In this document: piece by piece, positions 47,942 to 57,111 of the stretch
Layout: each line of letters begins with the position of its first letter
How positions within the stretch are numbered: position 1 is the stretch's first letter
Origin: Pseudoalteromonas tunicata
Lineage (GTDB): Bacteria > Pseudomonadota > Gammaproteobacteria > Enterobacterales > Alteromonadaceae
DNA: 64,000 nucleotides
Assembly (NCBI RefSeq): GCF_002310815.1
Contig: NZ_CP011032.1
Coordinates: forward strand, 2,706,001-2,770,000
Reading direction: 5' to 3'
Position numbers and translations under genes: made by a program
The notes under the pieces: model-generated
Seen by the model: only the letters and a program-made list of their open reading frames with translations
Told to the model about the DNA's origin: nothing
Database searches by the model: none

Positions 47942-48898
47942 CTAGGCCAATAAAATAACTTTTCCAACTGTTTGCCCAGTTGCGACCCGTAAATGCGCAG
48001 CTGCAACGTCACTCATAGGAAAAACACTATCAATTATGAGCTCAAGTTGATTGTTTTGATACCAATCAACTAATTGCCGTAAATCATTTAGATTATTCTC
48101 TACCAACATACCTGTACATTGAAGCCCTAATTGTGCTGCAGTTGTAACAATTTGTGGCGCTGTAATAGTAGGTACGGTCACCACTTGGGCGCCTGGTTTA
48201 AGGGCACTTAATGCCGATAACCCACGCTCGCCACCAGCAATATCAAAAAAGCCAGCCGCTTGATTCCCTGCATAAAACACCTCATAACTGATGGCGTCTA
48301 TCGCCAGCGTTTCAAATAACTGATCTTTTGGCTCACCGGTAACTGCGGTTACTTTAAAACCTAAGTTTCGCGCAATTTGAAGCGCTAAATGGCCTACGCC
48401 ACCACGTGCTGCATTAATATAAATATGTTGTTCTTTAGATAAATTACGCGTTAACAACCGAATACCTTGCAACGCCGTGAGCCCCGCCAAACACAGACCC
48501 GATAACAGAGTATTTTCTTTCGCTGCGCTGACTTTTATTACCTCAGTGGCATCAACTAAGCAATATTGTTGATAACAACCTGGGTTAACAGCAAAGCCAA
48601 CCATGCCAATGACCCAGTCGCCTTGAGTGAACTCACTCACATCTTGACCACATGCAATCACTTCACCACACACGTCATAACCCAGTACTAGCGGAAAATT
48701 TTCTTTATTTTGAGCTGCGGCAAAACCTATACCATTACGAGTTTTGACATCAATTGGATTAACCGCAGCACTGATTGTTTTTATCAAAATTTGCTGTGAT
48801 TTTAAGCTGGCAACATCGCGTTCTACTGAGCTAAATTCGTCAACTGAACCAAACTGGTTTATAACAAACGCGCGATTACTGAGTTTAACAGGGTGCAT
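47942..48898 (-). CDS. Zinc-independent alcohol dehydrogenase/quinone reductase-like oxidoreductase
   Basis: This 318-aa MDR-superfamily enzyme has an N-terminal GroES-like domain (ISAAVNPIDVKTRNG, VLGYDVCGEVIACG) and a nucleotide-binding domain with NAARGGVGHLALQIARNLG. The Cys and His cluster of zinc ADHs is lacking, which fits the NADPH:quinone reductase branch. The C-terminal FPMSDVAAAHLRVATGQTVGKVIL is the usual end. The substrate is unknown. It is a single gene upstream of gshA on the same strand, with a 77-bp gap. Confidence 0.88.
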   Translation of the reverse strand: MHPVKLSNRAFVINQFGSVDEFSSVERDVASLKSQQILIKTISAAVNPIDVKTRNGIGFAAAQNKENFPLVLGYDVCGEVIACGQDVSEFTQGDWVIGMVGFAVNPGCYQQYCLVDATEVIKVSAAKENTLLSGLCLAGLTALQGIRLLTRNLSKEQHIYINAARGGVGHLALQIARNLGFKVTAVTGEPKDQLFETLAIDAISYEVFYAGNQAAGFFDIAGGERGLSALSALKPGAQVVTVPTITAPQIVTTAAQLGLQCTGMLVENNLNDLRQLVDWYQNNQLELIIDSVFPMSDVAAAHLRVATGQTVGKVILLA

Positions 48899-49093
48899 AA
48901 TTGGTTCTCTAGCAGTTAAAACCTACTGATTTTATACTGATATTTAGCAAGACAGATTGGTCATTATTATGCGACTGAAGGTTTTTTTTGTCGATGATGT
49001 TTCTATTATTTTTAAGTCTTGTAGCTAAATAACACTTTTAAATCAGCCAGCTTGATTTAAACTAATAAACAAAGGTGCAAAGAGATAAGCTAG

Positions 49094-49522
49094 ATGGACA
49101 TTCGTTTTTCAGTTAAATACCTAGGGATAGTTATTTTATTAAGCTCAAGTCTGTATGTCAGCGCAAAAACGATTCGCGTTTATACTTGGACTGACGCTAA
49201 AGGAATTGTGCATTATTCACAAATAATGCCTGAACATTCGAGTTACCAAGAGTTTGAAATAAAAGAGCCAGTAAATCTGACGCTACCAACAACTGAAATG
49301 CTGTTTGATGAAGCTAAACCGACCTTAGTCGAGGAGCTTGATAAACGCTCAGAAGATTACTGTGAAAAATCGCGTCACAATCTCAACGTGTTAGAAAACT
49401 TTGGAGAAATCACTGCGATTGATGAAAGTGGCCAAGAAAAAATTCTTTCAAGTGCCGATAAACTGGAGCACATCGAACTGGCGCAAAAGCGCATAAAAAT
49501 GTTTTGTGAAGCCACATTATAA
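49094..49522 (+). CDS. DUF4124 domain protein, exported
   Basis: This 142-aa protein has a signal peptide (1-24; cleavage after YVSA) followed by the DUF4124 signature RVYTWTDAKGIVHYSQIMP. The rest is charged and probably helical, with two Cys residues that could form a disulfide. DUF4124 proteins are small periplasmic proteins of unknown role. It faces clpB and shares a terminator with it. Confidence 0.8.
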   Translation: MDIRFSVKYLGIVILLSSSLYVSAKTIRVYTWTDAKGIVHYSQIMPEHSSYQEFEIKEPVNLTLPTTEMLFDEAKPTLVEELDKRSEDYCEKSRHNLNVLENFGEITAIDESGQEKILSSADKLEHIELAQKRIKMFCEATL

Positions 49523-49553
49523 AAAAGGGCTTGAATTACAATTCAAACCCTTC
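49521..49553 (-). terminator. Terminator after clpB
   Basis: AAGGGcTTGAATT and AATTCAAaCCCTT form a stem with one mismatch and a 2-nt loop. On the minus strand it is followed by a T run, so it terminates clpB; on the plus strand the T run is weak. Confidence 0.75.
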
Positions 49554-49573
49554 TTCAAGTTACTCAAGCTTAG

Positions 49574-52156
49574 TTATTGAGCATCAACGGTAATACTAAA
49601 CTGTCCATCGACCAGAGCAATAACAAAGCAACTACCAGCAGCATAATCACCTTCTAGTAATTTTTGCGCTAATGGATTTTCAATATAGTGTTGAATAGCT
49701 CGTTTTAATGGTCTTGCCCCAAACACAGGATCAAATCCAGCAAGCGCTAACTGGCTAAGCGCTTCATCGGTTAACCGCATCGTATATCCATTATCAACTA
49801 AACGTTGTTTTAATTTAGCTAACTGAATATCCGCAATATGTTTAATGTGCTCGGTCGAAAGTGGATGAAATACCACGGTATCATCAATTCGATTAATAAA
49901 CTCTGGCCTAAATTGAGTTGTGAGCACGTCCATTAACATAGCTTTTAAACGCTCATAATCACTGTTAACCGCATGCTCTTGAATAACATCAGAACCTAAG
50001 TTTGATGTCATAATGATCACGGTATTTTTAAAATCAACCGTGCGCCCTTGTCCGTCCGTTAAACGGCCATCATCAAGCACTTGTAACAAAATATTAAATA
50101 CATCGGGATGTGCTTTTTCGATTTCATCAAGCAAAATAACGCTATAAGGTTTGCGCCTAACAGCTTCGGTTAAATAGCCACCTTCTTCATAACCAACATA
50201 ACCTGGCGGCGCACCCACTAATCGAGCCACAGAGTGCTTTTCCATAAACTCCGACATATCGATACGTACCATGGCATCTTCGGTATCAAATAAGAACGTT
50301 GCCAATGCTTTGGTTAATTCGGTTTTTCCGACCCCGGTCGGGCCTAAAAATAAGAAAGAGCCAATCGGACGATTTGGATCTGAAAGCCCAGCTCGCGAGC
50401 GGCGAATTGCATTAGCGACAGCTGTGACAGCTTCATCTTGGCCAATCACTTGGGTGTGGAGGTTTTCTTCCATTTTTAATAATTTACTGCGTTCACCTTG
50501 TAACATTTTGGTGACTGGAATACCGGTCCAACGCGATAAAATTTCAGCAATTTCATTTTCGCCCACTTTATTTCGCAATAAACGCATATCTTGCATTTCA
50601 ACTTGCGATGCTAAATCAAGTTTGCGCTCTAGTTCTGGAATGCGGCCATATTGTAGCTCTGACATGCGTTGTAAATCGCTCGCTCGGCGAGCAATTTCTA
50701 AATCTAACCGCGCTTGTTCTAATTCTGTTTTAATAACTTGTGTACCTTGAAGCGAGGCTTTTTCTGCAATCCAAACTTCATCTAACTCATTATATTGTTT
50801 ATCTAATACTAAAATTTGTTGTTTGATATCTTGCTGGCGCTGCAAGCTCGCTTCATCTTTTTCTTTGGCAAGCGCGTTATCTTCAAGTTTTAATTGAATA
50901 ATTTTACGCTCAAGTTTATCTAGCACTTCTGGTTTTGAATCGATTTGCATCCGTAAAGATGAGCCTGCTTCATCAATTAAATCAATTGCTTTGTCTGGGA
51001 GTTGACGGTCACTTATATAACGATGTGATAGCGTTGCTGCCGCCACAATGGCCGGATCGGTAATTTCAACACTGTGATGTAGTTCATAGCGCTCTTTTAA
51101 ACCACGTAAAATTGCGATGGTGTCTTCGACTGTCGGCTCTTCAACCAGCACTTTTTGAAAGCGACGCTCAAGTGCCGCATCTTTTTCGATGTATTGACGG
51201 TATTCATCTAGAGTGGTTGCCCCCACACAATGGAGCTCTCCGCGCGATAACGCAGGTTTGAGCATATTACCCGCATCCATCGCACCATCACTTTTACCTG
51301 CGCCGACAATGGTATGAATTTCATCAATAAATAAAATAACGCGCCCTTCTTCTTTGGCAAGCTCATTCAGCACTGCTTTTAATCGTTCTTCAAATTCACC
51401 ACGATATTTAGCCCCAGCAACAAGCGCACCTAAATCGAGTGAAAGCACTCGCTTATCTTTTAAACCCTCAGGCACTTCACCATTAATAATTCGCTGTGCT
51501 AATCCTTCAGCTATGGCTGTTTTACCCACACCGGGTTCACCGATTAATACTGGATTATTTTTAGTACGACGTTGTAATACTTGAATCGTGCGGCGAATTT
51601 CGTCATCACGACCAATAACGGGATCAAGCTTTCCGAGCTCTGCCCGCTCAGTTAAATCAACCGTGTATTTTTCGAGTGATTGGCGAGAATCTTCAGCGCT
51701 GGCATCTTCAACTTTTTGTCCACCACGAATAGCTTGAATTGCGGTTTCTACTTTAGTGGCATTTAAACCAAAGGTTTTAAATATTTCGCCCAAAGGCCCT
51801 TTATCTTCACAGGCAGCTAAAATAAAAATCTCACTTGAGATAAATTTATCTTTGCGTTTTTGCGCGTATTTATCACATAAATTCAGTAAATTAACCATGT
51901 TTGGTGATAATTGTACATCACCACCAATGCCTTCTACTTTAAATAGCTTTTCCATGGCTTGTGATACTTTGCCATTCATCTCAGAAGAGTTCACTCCAGC
52001 TTTTGCTAACAATGCTCGCACACTTGAACCGGTTTGCTGTAAAAGTGCATACATTAAATGCACCGGTTCTATAAATTGGTGATCTCGACCCAACGCTAAA
52101 GATTGAGCATCGGATATCGCAGCTTGGAATTTACTTGTCAGTCTATCTAATCGCAT
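49574..52156 (-). CDS. clpB: Disaggregase ClpB
   Basis: ClpB (860 aa) is the AAA+ ATPase that resolubilises protein aggregates together with DnaK. It has the N-terminal Clp_N repeats, AAA-1 (Walker [10 protein letters not shown] near 205; VILFIDEIH), the middle coiled-coil domain (about 400-520) and AAA-2 (Walker [10 protein letters not shown] near 605; [14 protein letters not shown]). No ClpP-binding tripeptide loop is expected for ClpB. A sigma32-type promoter precedes it. The length is close to E. coli (857). Confidence 0.98.
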   Translation of the reverse strand: MRLDRLTSKFQAAISDAQSLALGRDHQFIEPVHLMYALLQQTGSSVRALLAKAGVNSSEMNGKVSQAMEKLFKVEGIGGDVQLSPNMVNLLNLCDKYAQKRKDKFISSEIFILAACEDKGPLGEIFKTFGLNATKVETAIQAIRGGQKVEDASAEDSRQSLEKYTVDLTERAELGKLDPVIGRDDEIRRTIQVLQRRTKNNPVLIGEPGVGKTAIAEGLAQRIINGEVPEGLKDKRVLSLDLGALVAGAKYRGEFEERLKAVLNELAKEEGRVILFIDEIHTIVGAGKSDGAMDAGNMLKPALSRGELHCVGATTLDEYRQYIEKDAALERRFQKVLVEEPTVEDTIAILRGLKERYELHHSVEITDPAIVAAATLSHRYISDRQLPDKAIDLIDEAGSSLRMQIDSKPEVLDKLERKIIQLKLEDNALAKEKDEASLQRQQDIKQQILVLDKQYNELDEVWIAEKASLQGTQVIKTELEQARLDLEIARRASDLQRMSELQYGRIPELERKLDLASQVEMQDMRLLRNKVGENEIAEILSRWTGIPVTKMLQGERSKLLKMEENLHTQVIGQDEAVTAVANAIRRSRAGLSDPNRPIGSFLFLGPTGVGKTELTKALATFLFDTEDAMVRIDMSEFMEKHSVARLVGAPPGYVGYEEGGYLTEAVRRKPYSVILLDEIEKAHPDVFNILLQVLDDGRLTDGQGRTVDFKNTVIIMTSNLGSDVIQEHAVNSDYERLKAMLMDVLTTQFRPEFINRIDDTVVFHPLSTEHIKHIADIQLAKLKQRLVDNGYTMRLTDEALSQLALAGFDPVFGARPLKRAIQHYIENPLAQKLLEGDYAAGSCFVIALVDGQFSITVDAQ

Positions 52157-52191
52157 CGTATTTAACCTTGAAAAACTAATTAACTACTTAC

Positions 52192-52221
52192 TAGATGGGT
52201 GCAAGATGAACAATGTTCAAG
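52192..52221 (-). promoter_or_regulatory. Heat-shock (sigma32-type) promoter of clpB
   Basis: On the minus strand, CTTGAA (52221-52216) and CCCATCTA (52199-52192) are 16 bp apart. They match the sigma32 consensus (CTTGAA and CCCATnTA) at the expected spacing and lie 36 bp from the ATG. Confidence 0.75.
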
Positions 52222-52249
52222 GTGCGAAACAAAAGATTATTGATTTAGA

Positions 52250-52984
52250 TCAGTTTTGTGTTAACCAAATTACATGTGCCATACGCCCCGTATTGGCAGT
52301 ACGACGATAGGAAAAGAATAATTCGGCATTTTGATAAGTACAGAGCTGCTGACTAAAAACAGTTTTGATGCCTAATAACGCTAATTGAGCGCGAGCAATG
52401 GCAAAAATATCAGCCCAATATTTACCGTTGGTTTTGGCTCTAAATATCGATGTTGTGTCTAAAGATGAAAAAGCGTCAACGACATCGCTGCCAACTTCAA
52501 ATGCACCGGGGCCAATTGCAGGACCTAAATAAGCCAATATCTCATTTACAGGGCAATCAAACTTTGCAATGGTATTAGCAATAATCCCATTGGCCAAGCC
52601 TCGCCAACCGCCATGAACAACCGCAATTTGGCTAGCTTGTTTATCACATAAAAAAAGAGGTAAACAATCGGCAGTCATAATCGCAAGCGGCTGATTGTGG
52701 CACTTAGTATAAAACGCATCAGCATCAGGAATATTCACGCATGCAGGATAATTAGAGTCAACCACTACAACTTTGGTGCTGTGAGTTTGATTGAGCCAAA
52801 GTGCAGGTGCTGGCAAACTTTGATTTAAAATATGACGATTTTGTTCAACATGCTTGGCATTATCACCAACATGGAAACCAAGATTTAGGCTATCAAATGG
52901 AGGCTTAGAAACGCCGCCATCTCGCGTTGTTGAAAACGCATTGACCTGCAAAGGTGCAGGCCAATTAGGTTTAACTAGTTTCAC
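52250..52984 (-). CDS. pgeF: Multicopper-type purine nucleoside phosphorylase/peptidoglycan editing factor (YfiH family)
   Basis: PgeF/YfiH (244 aa) belongs to the laccase-domain (DUF152) family. Family motifs are LNLGFHVGDN, LWLNQTHSTKVV, MTADCLPLFLCD and VVHGGWRGLANGI, with the His and Cys metal-site residues. In E. coli YfiH removes wrongly inserted L-Ser in peptidoglycan stems; other members act on purine nucleosides. Its start overlaps the rluD stop by one base, and rluD-pgeF(-clpB) is the usual order. Confidence 0.94.
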   Translation of the reverse strand: MKLVKPNWPAPLQVNAFSTTRDGGVSKPPFDSLNLGFHVGDNAKHVEQNRHILNQSLPAPALWLNQTHSTKVVVVDSNYPACVNIPDADAFYTKCHNQPLAIMTADCLPLFLCDKQASQIAVVHGGWRGLANGIIANTIAKFDCPVNEILAYLGPAIGPGAFEVGSDVVDAFSSLDTTSIFRAKTNGKYWADIFAIARAQLALLGIKTVFSQQLCTYQNAELFFSYRRTANTGRMAHVIWLTQN

Positions 52985-53961
52985 TAATAGTCTTCACGAC
53001 CATGTAGCGCAGTATCTGCACGTAAAACTTCGGTTAAATATTGCATATCATCTGGAATTGGCGCATGCCAAGTCATCATCTCGCCCGTAATTGGGTGTTC
53101 AATAGTTAACATCACCGCGTGTAACGCTTGACGACGAAACTTTTGTAAACACTCAAATAGCTCTGGTGTTGCTTTTTTCGGCGGTCTTGGACGACCGTTG
53201 TAAGATTGATCCCCTACCAACGGATGTGTTAAATAAGACATATGGACACGAATTTGGTGAGTACGGCCTGTTTCTAGACGTAAACGTAAACGGGTATGGC
53301 TTCTGAATTTTTCAGCTACACGAAAATGTGTTACCGCAGGTTTACCGGTTATTGTTACATCCATATGAGTACGCTTTGTTGCGTGGCGGCCAATGGGCTT
53401 ATCTATCATGCCACCAGCTGTCATGGTTCCAGTACAAATTGCTTCATACTCTCGGGTAAAGTTATAGCGCGCTTGAAGGTTTGCCACTAAACGAGTTTGT
53501 GCAGGAATTGTTTTGGCAACCACCATTAACCCTGTCGTGTCTTTATCAAGACGATGCACGATACCAGCGCGTGGTACGTTTGCGATTTCAGGGCAATGAT
53601 GTAACAACGCATTGAGCACTGTGCCATCGGCATTACCTGCACCAGGGTGAACAACTAAACCTGCCGGTTTATTTATTACTAAAATATCATCATCTTCATA
53701 CACGATATTCAGTGCGATATTTTGTGCTTCGTATTCACGTTGTGGTTCGATGGTAGCACTAATGACAACTTGCTCTTCACCAAACAGTTTTTCCTTGGGA
53801 ATATTTTTAATTTCGCCGTTAATTTGCACCATATCATCTAAAATCCAAGTTTTTATCCTAGATCGAGAATATTCAGGGAACAAATCAGCGAGAATTTGGT
53901 CTAGACGTTTGCCACCAAGTTCTAAAGGAACTTCAGCGGATAAAGATATTTGCTCAGCCAT
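52984..53961 (-). CDS. rluD: 23S rRNA pseudouridine synthase RluD
   Basis: RluD (325 aa) makes pseudouridines 1911, 1915 and 1917 in helix 69 of 23S rRNA. It has the N-terminal S4 domain (KRLDQILADLFPEYSRSRIK) and the catalytic motif GIVHRLDKDTTGLMVVAK with the active-site Asp. The C-terminal part has RTHQIRVHM and the Tyr/Pro segment. It is divergent from bamD, as in E. coli. Confidence 0.97.
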   Translation of the reverse strand: MAEQISLSAEVPLELGGKRLDQILADLFPEYSRSRIKTWILDDMVQINGEIKNIPKEKLFGEEQVVISATIEPQREYEAQNIALNIVYEDDDILVINKPAGLVVHPGAGNADGTVLNALLHHCPEIANVPRAGIVHRLDKDTTGLMVVAKTIPAQTRLVANLQARYNFTREYEAICTGTMTAGGMIDKPIGRHATKRTHMDVTITGKPAVTHFRVAEKFRSHTRLRLRLETGRTHQIRVHMSYLTHPLVGDQSYNGRPRPPKKATPELFECLQKFRRQALHAVMLTIEHPITGEMMTWHAPIPDDMQYLTEVLRADTALHGREDY

Positions 53962-54085
53962 TTAACATGTTTACCTAATTTACCAGTGCAAGCTCGTGCT
54001 GACTGGGGTAGAATCGCTTAATTAGGTATAGTTTACTCGGTTTTACCGACTTGGCCTAGCTCAAGACAACAAAGGTAGTTAATAA

Positions 54086-54838
54086 ATGATAAATATAAAA
54101 AGGAAACGTGTTTTTAGCGCCGCTTTGATCCTTCTAATGCTAAGTGCATGTTCATCTAAACCTGAACAAGAACAAATTGAACGAGTGCCAAACAAGTCAG
54201 CCCAAGCCTTATACGATGATGCAAAACAAACTCTTGATTCGGGTTTATATATTCGCGCAATCGAATTACTCAGTGCGATTGACTCCCGCTACCCTTTTGG
54301 CCCAATGTCAAAACAAGTACAAATGGATTTAGTTTATGCGCATTATCAATCAAATAATACCGACAAATCGATTGCCACAATTGACCGGTTTATTCGATTA
54401 AACCCAAATCATAAAGATCTTGATTACATGTATTACATGCGTGGTTTAAATAATATCAAAGCCGATGAAAATGCTTTTCAAGAGTATTTTGGTGTTGATA
54501 GAGCTGACCGCGATCCAATAAAAACCCGTGAAGCGTATAAAGATTTAGATACGTTAATCAAAAAGTATCCAACAAGTAGCTATGCCGATGAAGCTAAAAA
54601 ACGTCAAGTCTGGTTACTCAATAAAATGGCTCGTTACGAAGTAAAAGTGGCCAATTATTACTACGACCGCCAAGCTTATTTAGCTGCGGCTAATCGTGGT
54701 AAGTATGTAGTTGAGCATTTTGGCCAAAGTAGTTATGTCAAAGAAGCTTTAGAAATTATGGTCAACAGCTATGATAAACTAGGTCTTTCTGATCTTCGAG
54801 ACCACTCAGAGCAAATTCTACAAGCAAACAAAAACTAA
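54086..54838 (+). CDS. bamD: Outer-membrane assembly lipoprotein BamD
   Basis: BamD (250 aa) is the essential lipoprotein of the Bam complex. It has a lipobox LSAC (Cys22), then five TPR-like repeats, with the segments ALYDDAKQTLDSGLYIRAIE, YPFGPMSKQVQMDLVYAHYQ and WLLNKMARYEVKVANYYYDR. It is monocistronic and ends at an intrinsic terminator. bamA lies at 30980 in the same window. Confidence 0.97.
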   Translation: MINIKRKRVFSAALILLMLSACSSKPEQEQIERVPNKSAQALYDDAKQTLDSGLYIRAIELLSAIDSRYPFGPMSKQVQMDLVYAHYQSNNTDKSIATIDRFIRLNPNHKDLDYMYYMRGLNNIKADENAFQEYFGVDRADRDPIKTREAYKDLDTLIKKYPTSSYADEAKKRQVWLLNKMARYEVKVANYYYDRQAYLAAANRGKYVVEHFGQSSYVKEALEIMVNSYDKLGLSDLRDHSEQILQANKN

Positions 54839-54841
54839 AAT

Positions 54842-54863
54842 AGGCGCGATAAGCGCCTTTTTT
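54842..54863 (+). terminator. Terminator after bamD
   Basis: The stem AGGCGC-GATAA-GCGCCT is followed by a T run at the end of bamD. Confidence 0.88.
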
Positions 54864-55085
54864 GTATTGCTTAAGAATACAAACTAAAAAAACCTGAGTT
54901 CTGGATAAGAGATTTACCAAAATATTGAATTAAAGCTAGATTTCTTTGTTATGTTTCTCTAGCCAGTGATTTCAGAGGATAACAAGCCCGCTTGAAACGT
55001 CAATAATTGGTCTATTGCACGTTATTTCAACGCAGTTAACGTTGAAAATAACGGCCTCAGATTGATTTATTATCTAGTATTTAGG

Positions 55086-55475
<390 letters not shown>

Positions 55476-55486
55476 CTAGGTGCAAT

Positions 55487-55540
55487 TACTGATTTTTTAA
55501 GCCCGCTTAGTAAATGTTAAAAATCAGTAAAAATACTGAT
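55487..55540. promoter_or_regulatory. Triple TACTGAT/ATCAGTA element between glnB and fimT
   Basis: TACTGAT occurs at 55487-55493, ATCAGTA at 55523-55529 and TACTGAT again at 55534-55540. The last two form a perfect 18-bp dyad, and the first with the second forms an inverted repeat (TTACTGATTTTT...AAAAATCAGTAA). The cluster lies in the divergent promoter region, close to the AT-rich -10-like sequence before the fimT-like gene. Confidence 0.45.
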
Positions 55541-55598
55541 AAAATAAGGCTTAGCAGGGTAAAAAATAAACGTTATACTTAGAAAAAAGGAGACTCAC

Positions 55599-56120
55599 AT
55601 GTTGTATAAAAATAGAGGTTTTACTCTTTTAGAGTTAATGGTAGGTATCGCAATTCTAGGTATCATTTCTGCAATCACTATGTTTAATGCCAGTACAATG
55701 CTTGCAAGTGATAGAGCAAGTAGCTTTGTTGATGAATTTACACGTAATCTTAAATTTGCGCGGGCTAAAGCATCTTCCGTCGACCAAGTTGTTACTATGT
55801 GCCCACTAAATAATAATGTTTGTAGCTCAAACTGGCAGTTAGATAAGGTCACTGTTTTTGTTGACGTAAATAACAACCAAAAATTTGATTCGCCTGACGA
55901 TACCATTTTGCGCACAATGAGCATTGTTAAATCTCAAGATAAATTTAGCCAAATATTAGGCTCAGGCGCTATCAGTTACAACGGACAAGGCCGTGCATCA
56001 GGTGCACACCGCTTTGTTTATTGCCCAAAGGATCAAGCTGACAGTAATACCGCATTTGAAGTCACCGCGACAGGAAAAACCTATAATTTAGGTAAATCAA
56101 GTTATACTTGCACAAGCTAA
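55599..56120 (+). CDS. fimT: GspH/FimT-family pseudopilin 1
   Basis: This 173-aa prepilin-type protein has a short basic leader and the cleavage motif G-FTLLELMV with the conserved Glu5, followed by a hydrophobic helix. The GspH/FimT C-terminal domain shows the motif LKFARAKA and the Cys pairs MCPLN/CSSNW and YCPK/YTC. A Ca-binding-like DVNNNQKFDSPDD is also visible. FimT/FimU proteins are minor pilins that help prime pilus assembly. AAGGAG lies 9 bp upstream. It is followed 47 bp later by a second paralogue. Confidence 0.88.
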   Translation: MLYKNRGFTLLELMVGIAILGIISAITMFNASTMLASDRASSFVDEFTRNLKFARAKASSVDQVVTMCPLNNNVCSSNWQLDKVTVFVDVNNNQKFDSPDDTILRTMSIVKSQDKFSQILGSGAISYNGQGRASGAHRFVYCPKDQADSNTAFEVTATGKTYNLGKSSYTCTS

Positions 56121-56167
56121 AACTTGGGCTAAATTTGAAATAAAAGGATCATTGTAAGGCTTCAAGG

Positions 56168-56683
56168 ATGAAGTTCACACATTCAGGATTTACATTTTTA
56201 GGATTAATGGTATGCATTACCATTTTATCTATTATTACTTCCATCGCTAGTTTCTCTTATGGCCCTCTGCTTGCAAAAAACCGGCAAAATAACAAGATGT
56301 CATTGCTGAAAACGAATTTAGCTTATGCTCGAAATTCTGCCGTTAGCTATAATCTTTCAATAACATTCTGCCCAATGAAAGGTGCTCAATGCACCAACAA
56401 TTGGCAGGACAAAATTTACCTATTTACAGATGCAAACGCCAATCAATTTCTTGATGATAACGATACTATAATCTTTATGTTAAATGCTATTCCTGCAACA
56501 GATACATTGACATATCCTCGCCACGCAATAACTTATCGAGGTGATGGCAGTATCGCGGGTTTTCAATCAGGGAGTTTTATTTATTGCCTTAAAGATTACC
56601 CAGATATTATGGGAAAAAGACTGACAATAAGCCAAGCAGGACGTTTCAGGATAAGGGATATTAAGTGCCAAAGTGATAAATAA
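56168..56683 (+). CDS. GspH/FimT-family pseudopilin 2 with altered Glu5 position
   Basis: This 171-aa paralogue of the previous gene shows similar C-terminal features (FCPMKGAQCTNNWQ, DANANQFLDDNDT, YCLKD). The prepilin motif reads G-FTFLGLMV, so the residue after Leu4 is Gly rather than the usual Glu5 (codon GGA). Loss of Glu5 occurs naturally in GspK/PilX-like tip subunits but is unusual in FimT/GspH proteins. AAGG is 10-13 bp upstream. It converges on pilE and shares a terminator with it. Confidence 0.85.
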   Translation: MKFTHSGFTFLGLMVCITILSIITSIASFSYGPLLAKNRQNNKMSLLKTNLAYARNSAVSYNLSITFCPMKGAQCTNNWQDKIYLFTDANANQFLDDNDTIIFMLNAIPATDTLTYPRHAITYRGDGSIAGFQSGSFIYCLKDYPDIMGKRLTISQAGRFRIRDIKCQSDK

Positions 56684-56703
56684 TTATTACTTTGGCACTT
56701 TTA
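56663..56703. terminator. Bidirectional terminator between fimT-2 and pilE
   Basis: AAGTGCCAAAGT and ACTTTGGCACTT form a 12-bp stem with an AT-rich 14-nt loop and T runs on both sides. It serves the convergent genes, and the stop codon of the plus-strand gene lies inside the loop region. Confidence 0.8.
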
Positions 56704-56706
56704 GAT

Positions 56707-57102
56707 TTACCAACAGGGACCGCTACCAGTAAAGGTTTTTTCAGATGTATCTGCAATAGTAAAACTAGTACAGCCGCTATCTTGAAGGGCTATTCCCGAC
56801 GCAGGTGTTGCCTTAACAGTGAACTTTGTATTTGCATTTGTGGTTGTGATTTCTAAACTATACAAGCCTGTCTCTGTACTAGATGAACCGATACCAATAT
56901 CTGTTAAAGAACTAGTATACTCATGGTTATCTACATAATATTGTTCTAGTTTATTCGCAATATCAAGTAAGGCAGTCATCGCTTCTGTACGTGCAGAACG
57001 CTTAACATGCTCACTATAGTTAGGGATTGCAATAGCTAATAATATACCTACTATTGTGACTGCAATCATCACTTCTATTAATGTAAATCCTTGCTGTTTC
57101 AT
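56707..57102 (-). CDS. pilE: Type IV pilin PilE
   Basis: This 131-aa type IVa pilin has the prepilin motif QQG-FTLIEVMIAV with Glu5, a hydrophobic N-terminal helix, and the signature IPNYSEHVKRSARTEAM. Two C-terminal Cys residues (SGCTSF and SGPCW) form the D-loop disulfide. It is in the class of PilE minor pilins found at the end of pilVWXY1E clusters, not the major PilA type. It starts 9 bp after pilY1. Confidence 0.92.
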   Translation of the reverse strand: MKQQGFTLIEVMIAVTIVGILLAIAIPNYSEHVKRSARTEAMTALLDIANKLEQYYVDNHEYTSSLTDIGIGSSSTETGLYSLEITTTNANTKFTVKATPASGIALQDSGCTSFTIADTSEKTFTGSGPCW

Positions 57103-57111
57103 ATTTTTGCC

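Noticed and set aside
50271..50750. A 159-codon plus-strand frame opposite clpB
   Set aside because: It lies wholly inside the conserved clpB coding sequence, has no ribosome-binding site and has a Ser/Arg-rich composition typical of antisense shadows.
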